From the NCBI GenBank assembly GCA_964595945.1, contig CAZQSL010000058.1:1-21928 (forward strand): a stretch of DNA of 21,928 nt. Reading direction: 5' to 3'. The first letter of the stretch is position 1, and the number at the start of each line of letters is the position of its first letter. The notes beneath the pieces are model-generated. The model was given only the letters and a program-made list of their open reading frames with translations. It was not told the origin of the DNA and searched no databases. Both the position numbers and the translations under genes were made by a program. Source of the DNA: CAZQSL01 sp964595945 (lineage in GTDB: Bacteria; UBP15; UBA6099; JAJRTR01). This document shows, in pieces, positions 21,872-21,928 of this stretch.

Positions 21872-21928
21872 TCATTCAAGTATCTTGGTGACGACACCGG
21901 CACCGACTGTTCTGCCGCCTTCGCGGAT
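21872..21928 (-). CDS. tuf: Elongation factor Tu, C-terminal end only (gene starts beyond window)
   Basis: The last 18 codons and the stop of a minus-strand frame read IREGGRTVGAGVVTKILE, which is the nearly invariant end of EF-Tu domain 3. The rest of the gene lies beyond the right edge. EF-Tu delivers aminoacyl-tRNA to the ribosome. Its position 13 bp before rpsJ means the str operon (normally rpsL-rpsG-fusA-tuf) probably runs directly into the S10 block. Confidence 0.95.
   Translation of the reverse strand: MREGGRTVGAGVVTKILE

Noticed and set aside
1..21928. CRISPR arrays, insertion sequences, tRNA or rRNA genes
   Set aside because: Reading both strands shows no regularly spaced repeats, transposase-like frames or cloverleaf-like segments. 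Nearly all of the sequence is accounted for by the genes listed.

Overview
The window is bacterial chromosome of roughly balanced base composition. About 15.4 kb of it (6486-21928) is one unbroken minus-strand ribosomal superoperon, which reads right to left. It begins with the last codons of EF-Tu, then runs through the S10 block (rpsJ to rpsQ), the spc block (rplN to secY), adk, map and infA, and the alpha block (rpmJ, rpsM, rpsK, rpsD, rpoA, rplQ). It closes at a rho-independent terminator at 6437-6461. The gene order is classically bacterial and no gene in the run is broken. rpmD (L30) is missing between rpsE and rplO. S14 is the short zinc-binding type, and S4, L24, L36 and adenylate kinase also keep cysteine clusters. 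Several proteins are atypical: S3 has an internal insertion of about 20 residues, S5, S17 and IF-1 have C-terminal tails, and L4 has a short N-terminus. I cannot name the phylum from sequence alone. The combination suggests a deep-branching or little-sampled bacterial lineage, probably with a periplasm.

Left of the operon the genes are accessory or housekeeping. A plus-strand gene (5440-6423) converges on rplQ and encodes an exported PhnD-like solute-binding protein with no transporter genes beside it. Its promoter lies so close to the ATG that the mRNA should be nearly leaderless. A 370-bp divergent intergenic region separates it from a minus-strand gene for an exported protein with about 11 TPR repeats (3546-5069). 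That gene has a clear extended -10 promoter with a dyad in its spacer, and a strong terminator at 3484-3517. Next comes recO (2491-3291), whose upstream region holds two copies of an imperfect 20-bp direct repeat.

The left edge (1-2420) is a single open minus-strand frame of at least 806 codons that runs off the window. It has a strong Shine-Dalgarno sequence and a signal-like N-terminus. After that come a CsgG/FlgO-like domain, an FlgT-C-like beta domain, a second hydrophobic segment, a cysteine-containing beta region and at least three fibronectin-III-like repeats. This is the least conventional gene in the window.

Functionally, the right three quarters supplies ribosome assembly, the Sec translocon channel, nucleotide balance (Adk), N-terminal Met removal, translation initiation and the RNA polymerase alpha subunit. 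The left quarter supplies one recombination-repair protein and three exported or envelope proteins of unknown specific role. I found no tRNA, rRNA, CRISPR array, insertion sequence or phage gene.
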